A stretch of DNA of 64,000 nucleotides from Colletotrichum lupini. Taxonomy: Eukaryota > Ascomycota > Sordariomycetes > Glomerellales > Glomerellaceae. Position numbers and translations under genes: made by a program. This document shows positions 59,534-64,000 of this stretch, piece after piece. The stretch is taken from the NCBI RefSeq assembly GCF_023278565.1, contig NC_064677.1:3658001-3722000 (forward strand). Direction: 5' to 3'. Each line of letters begins with the position of its first letter. Within the stretch, counting starts at the first letter, position 1. Below the pieces are notes generated by a model. That model ran no database searches. It was not told the DNA's origin and was given only the letters and a program-made list of their open reading frames with translations.

Positions 59534-62487
59534 ACTAGGCCGGTTTTCTTATTGCTTCCATATAGCCAACCAAAAAAGCTTCTTGGCTTCATTGTACGAC
59601 AAAGTAGGGGACGTTTTTTGGACTGGCATCGAGATGGGCGCCCTTATTCGGGGCATCGGAAACAGCCTCGCAAAATGCCAAATTGCAAGGCATAACGCAG
59701 AAGTGCAGTACATGCACAAAATCGATTTGAGCCCAAGAGACGTGGTGAAGAAACATTGGATGATTGCGTAGACTTCGTGGGCCCTCTATTGTGTGTTTTA
59801 GGGCGGAAATTCTCTTGACTTTTTGGCTTGAAGCCGACTGGATGAGTTGGTGTAGCGACGCTGGCTGTTTCAGGGACGGCGAATTCATGCGGACTTTTAT
59901 CTTCGGACTGGTTGCGGCAAACTCATGCTTCTCTCTTCCAAGACAAGGCCGAGAACCGGACGAAAGACGGACGGAACCATTTGTTCTGGCACCTCTGGAG
60001 CAAACGACTGGACTTGCTACCTGTTGGGTTGACGGGCCTGCCTTGAAGTCGGTAAAACTTGTCAGAGTTGGGTGTCGGCGGGAGTGACAGTCATGACCGG
60101 CGAGGGGCACGTCGTGGGGTGTCATTGGTGGTTTGCAAATGTGGCCCGGGAGTTGAACCAAGATCCAAGACATCAGGCGAGCCAGGGGGGAAAACAAATA
60201 GTTGAGACGAAGATCAGGCAGTGTTGTGGGAAACGTGGGCGGTGGCTGGAGCATTGGACGTTCCGGGCCTATAATTAAAGTCTGTATTGTCCTTGGTAAG
60301 CTTGGTATGTAAGGTGGTAGACCAGAAGCTTTGGCTGACAGGTTTTCTCGTTGAAACAGTTGCGTTTTCTTGCTCTCGTGGTTTAAGCTCCGAGTCGGAG
60401 ACGTTTGCCAATGCCTTGGCTGTGAGCCAACCGGCTTTTAGGAATGTAACTGTTCATGCGTTCTTGAGAGGATAAGAGTTCACCGTTGAGAAGGGTTGCT
60501 GGGCAATCGCGGAGTGTAGCAAAAGGTGGGTTACCGTGAAGTATGAAGTGAGGAGAGTTGGTGTTTTGTTTGAAGCATCGTGAGACGAGAGACAGCGGAG
60601 AAAGCAATGGCGGAGAATGGAATGAGAGAAAGAGGCAAGAGCTGTTGTAAGCTTAAATCTACGCCAACCGCCAGCGAGAAGGCTACCAGAGTTTGATCTT
60701 ACATGCTATAGGTATTTAGGCTTCATGTTCGCATCACGCATGTTGGGCTTTCCGGGCCATATGCGACCCAGTTCAAATGTTCACTCAAACACCTCCAACT
60801 GCTCCCCGATGGACAGGTACGCGGATGTCAAATATGCTGATCAGTTCTCCCGATCTCGTTCCACGAGTTGGGCTGGGGCCCGTTGCAGGAGCGGCAAGCC
60901 GAACCTGATCCGAATTCGAGCTGGCGGATCCCCAGGCGCAGATCAATCACGAAATGGTTCGCCGCACATCAGCAGTCGATCTTTCAATGCGGCTCCCAGT
61001 CATGTCAGGTACGCGGACTGGCTGTGAGACATTGCAAACCTGGCAGCCGTTCCGTCTATTCTTGCTCATTCCCTCGTTACATTTCATTTCTAGTTCCCGA
61101 CTCTAGATATCTTTCTGATAGTCGCTCTCGTTCAAGTTCTGTGAAGGAAACCCTCTGAGATCAAAGCGTCGGCTTGAGACGAGGGCTGATAATCAAGCTT
61201 TCTTCCCATCACCCGTAAACCAGGGTCTTGCGAAAGTAATTCCATGATTCAGAGAAAGACAAACGACATCGGAGCAATGATCGGGGAGTAAGCAGAGAGA
61301 GAGAAGACAAGACCGCACACTTGACATAGTTCTTCGGGCCTTTTGGCTGAGGAAAGGCAATGCATACGACAAGCTGCGCGGGTCCCATTTCATTGACTTC
61401 CAGACTCAGAGTTTAGGGCCTCACGGACGGTCCAACTTGGCTCCTGTCGCCAAGCCCTTTAGTGCTTGGGGGTTCGGCCTCTAAGCCGTGCCCTGCTCAC
61501 CCCTGACTCCAGAAGCCAAGCTTGTCTCTTCCAACTTCCATACTTCTTCCGGATGGTTTTCCTTGTCCTTCCTACCTAGTTCCAGTCACTGCCAGTCCAA
61601 TGCATGTCACATCAGACAGCGTCGACGTGCATCCACTATGAGGCGCTATGAAGCGTCGATCCTGCCGGCTGCTTCATCCGACATTGTCTTCAACCCCGTC
61701 TCTCTTACATTCCTACCATCTCGTGCGGCGGCGACAACAATAGCCAAGACTTCGGATTCATTTTGCCTCTTTGACACCGTCGTCTGTTATCATCGCCCGC
61801 GCAGCAAAGACAATAATGAGATGCTGTCTGGGAGCCGAGGCAGGTCACTGACAGTTGGGAACGCACTCGCACTCGCTCGCTCTTCATCTCGAGGCTGCAA
61901 CAAAACCTGGCATCCGGTCCTCCTTTCGGGCTGAGGGGCAAGCCCTGCCTCGCACATTGACGCTGGGTAGTGCCCAATCTAAGTATCTCACTCGTGAGTC
62001 GTCCGTCCCTATCATAACGACGCAGGCCGAGGAACCCTGGCACTGCCTCGCGTTCAAAGCCCAGAGCCATGAGCCAGCAGAGCTTCTCCATCCCATCTAT
62101 GTTTCTTGTCTTCTTTCCCTTGAACCCTGCAACGGTAACGCTGTACCTAGGCGCCCACTTGGTACCGTCCATGGCCCCCCTCCACTCACATACCCCTTCT
62201 TTCATGCCCCGAGGGCTGTATCTGCTTCTAAAGCATGAATAAGAAGCTTCTTCCCAGACACGACACCCCAGACGCACCGGCAAGCTTGCAGAGACAGCAT
62301 GACTTTTGACAGGACTTGACTTTTCTCGCAATGCACCTTGGGTCTGGCTCCAGGGCCGGCCCACAACTCCTCCCCAGCCTCACTCACCCCGGGCCCCCCA
62401 TATTCGCTCGCAAAGACCCGGCCTGTCAAGGCCGGCAGTCAGATGTCCCTGCTTCCTCGCAGAAGCCCCATGAGGCGCCTTTCTGAT

Positions 62488-62489
<2 letters not shown>
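59534..62489. other. Intergenic region, no gene seen
   Basis: About 3 kb after PRP45. The longest frames (59589-60254 minus, 61705-62364 minus) have no recognisable domain, unusual composition and overlap frames on the other strand, so I treat them as chance. No repeat or RNA gene recognised. Confidence 0.5.
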
Positions 62490-62531
<42 letters not shown>

Positions 62532-62586
62532 CCCCCCCCTCCCCCCCCCCCCCCCCCCCCCCCCCGTCCCCCCGCCCCCCCCCCCC

Positions 62587-62620
<34 letters not shown>
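62490..62620. repeat. Near-homopolymeric poly-C tract, about 131 bp
   Basis: Almost pure C on the plus strand, broken by only a few T and two G. The complement is a G-run able to form quadruplexes. Frames through it give meaningless poly-proline. Length may be unreliable because such tracts are hard to sequence and assemble. Confidence 0.85.
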
Positions 62621-63493
62621 TCTACTTCAACTTGGCAGCATCTTCGGTACCGTTATCCAGTTTACATCCGAGCCCGTGCTTGGCGCCGGCGCGCGGAGGT
62701 GCCAGTCGTTCTCACGTTTCCTTGTGCTTGACACCCACCCCCTTGACTTATGTGATCTCCAGGGGATCATCCATACCTCGGACGCACAGCTGAAGCTCAA
62801 TTGTCAAGTTGGCAATTGCTTGTTGGTTGGGCACCGTGTATCATGTCTCGCCCCCCGCGTCGTCGTGGCCTCTTTGACGGAAAAAAGGTTGTCTGTCCGT
62901 GAGGAACCACGATCGATGCTTATTTCTCCAGGTTTCCCACCTCCGATTGCTTCATGTAAGACCTCTCTTCTCTCATCTCTTCTCCATCACAGATTCAACG
63001 CCTCTTGGCGGTTACCAATACCTTCCTTTTTAATATTTTATCATAATTTCACTTCGAGCCTCTGAGAGGACTGCGCCGCTTTGCCTACACCATTATTATC
63101 ATTACCACAGAACAAGGGGAAGAAAAGAGCAAGGCCTCTCTTATCACCGCTTGAGTCATCTACCTACTTTTGGCATATTTACCACGCCATAGTAAGCCCG
63201 AAACCTGGCACAGCAGCAATAATACGAACATTTCACGCCCGACGCTCGCATTTCTTTCCAGATCCCTGATGCGCGGAAGAGAGAGTCGGCCACCGAAGTC
63301 CCCTGCAGACCAAAGCAAGCCGGGCTGCCTCTCAAGTCTCTATCCCTTTTTTCCTTCTCATCCGCTAGTCGCCATTGGACCGGGTTTTGTGGTCCACCAG
63401 CGTACGCGTACATACTACGTATGATAGGCGTAGTCGTCACTCTCTGAAAAATCGGGGGTGGAACTACGTGAAGCGTATCAGCTTGAAGAAAAG
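62621..63493. promoter_or_regulatory. Upstream region or leader of the right-edge gene
   Basis: 870 bases between the C tract and the proposed start at 63494. The reading frame of the edge gene stays open back to 63434, just after a TAG that could also be a splice acceptor, so an upstream coding exon cannot be excluded. No other feature recognised. Confidence 0.4.
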
Positions 63494-64000
63494 ATGGTTC
63501 CAAATCTGGGACCAAACACATCACTCGGCTACACTCCGTTTGAGTACTGGAAGGGTCCGAAACCCGTCCTTCCCAGACCAAAGCGCAAATCTAGAGCCGT
63601 CGCCCTCGACCTAGAGCCGTTGCTTCCCACCCCCACCCCGGCCCCGAAGCCTAGAGCAGCCGTGAGATGGCCTGGTCAACATCCTCCTGCAGGTGTCTTC
63701 GTGGCGCAGCCAGGCACATATATCGTATCGCCCAATATCAATCGTAGCAAGACACCTTTTGCGGAGATACTCGTCGTGCCACCAAAGGTCCTGGTCCACC
63801 CACTTTTCCGGGACGAGATAAAGACCCCAGACTGGCCCCGAGGCTTCTCTCCGTACCCCGATTCCATGAACGACTCTGACTACTACGGCGGCATCATGGG
63901 CGACTACGGATTTTCAAACGAGCGCCTCGGGCAACAACAGACTGCGTGGTGGAATCCCAAGGGATGGACGAAACGGATCTGGGCCGGCGTCGGCGGTGCC
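63494..64000 (+). CDS. Probable type II single-pass membrane protein, 5' part only
   Basis: The frame is open from 63434 to the window end (189 codons), far longer than expected by chance, with coding-like codons. ATG 63494 gives MVPNLGPNTSLGYTPFEYW and is my preferred start; ATG 63866 (MNDSDYYGGIMGDYGF) is an internal alternative. The visible 169 residues are a hydrophilic, Pro-rich, presumably cytosolic segment with VAQPGTYIVSPNINRSK and FRDEIKTPDWPRGFSPYPD. It ends in Trp-rich basic WWNPKGWTKRIWAGVGGA, the kind of stretch that directly precedes a membrane anchor in fungal type II wall or secretory enzymes. The anchor and any catalytic domain lie beyond the edge, so function is unknown. Confidence 0.6.
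   Translation, partial: MVPNLGPNTSLGYTPFEYWKGPKPVLPRPKRKSRAVALDLEPLLPTPTPAPKPRAAVRWPGQHPPAGVFVAQPGTYIVSPNINRSKTPFAEILVVPPKVLVHPLFRDEIKTPDWPRGFSPYPDSMNDSDYYGGIMGDYGFSNERLGQQQTAWWNPKGWTKRIWAGVGGA

Noticed and set aside
59589..60254. 221-codon minus-strand frame after PRP45
   Set aside because: Composition looks non-coding, nothing recognisable in it, and it overlaps the likely PRP45 3' UTR and frames on the other strand.
62338..62793. 151-codon frame with a long poly-proline block
   Set aside because: Produced by the poly-C tract in any frame; flanks have no coding signal.

Overview
The window comes from a filamentous ascomycete (Pezizomycotina, most likely a Sordariomycete). The evidence is short spliceosomal introns (about 41-75 nt, plus one of 179 nt), C-ending codon bias, lineage-typical families (fungal rhodopsin-domain membrane protein, GPI cell-wall protein with the fungal TLTITNCPC-type motif, ULD/HET-type genes) and a retroelement degraded by C-to-T/G-to-A transitions, the footprint of repeat-induced point mutation (RIP). 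No rRNA, tRNA or CRISPR was seen. I could not fix the genus.

Layout. 1-9.8 kb holds core genes: MED19 (3' end cut by the window edge), MCM5 and VPS54; the last two are divergent over a 0.6-kb promoter with MCB-type sites. 9.8-21.9 kb is gene-sparse, with a secreted BYS1-like protein at 12.6 kb and a GPI-anchored wall protein at 19.5 kb. 21.9-30.9 kb is denser: APC8/CDC23 and farnesyl diphosphate synthase (divergent, each with a GC-AG first intron), then a large RA-PH protein converging on the synthase. 32.8-37.7 kb has a MAT2B/RmlD-type dehydrogenase and a seven-TM rhodopsin-domain protein. A 4.8-kb empty stretch precedes a secreted FAD oxidoreductase (42.6-44.6 kb).

The most unusual part is 45.9-57.0 kb. 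A seven-exon gene fuses a fungal signalling-type N-terminal domain, a ubiquitin-like domain, a Cys4 motif and Ssn6-like TPRs. Seven bases after its stop codon sits a complete but RIP-dead Ty1/copia element (48470-56025) with 203-bp LTRs and a 5-bp AGCCA target duplication. Inside it are two apparently identical 512-bp sequences in inverted orientation, 633 bp apart. Beyond it is a truncated, frame-disrupted HET-type (vegetative incompatibility family) relic.

57.7-59.5 kb is the splicing factor PRP45/SNW1. The remaining 4 kb is empty except for a 131-bp nearly pure C tract and, at the right edge, the 5' part of a probable single-pass membrane protein.

Most housekeeping genes could be assembled exon by exon because their splice junctions restore conserved family sequence; all introns are inferred by eye and none is supported by transcript data here.
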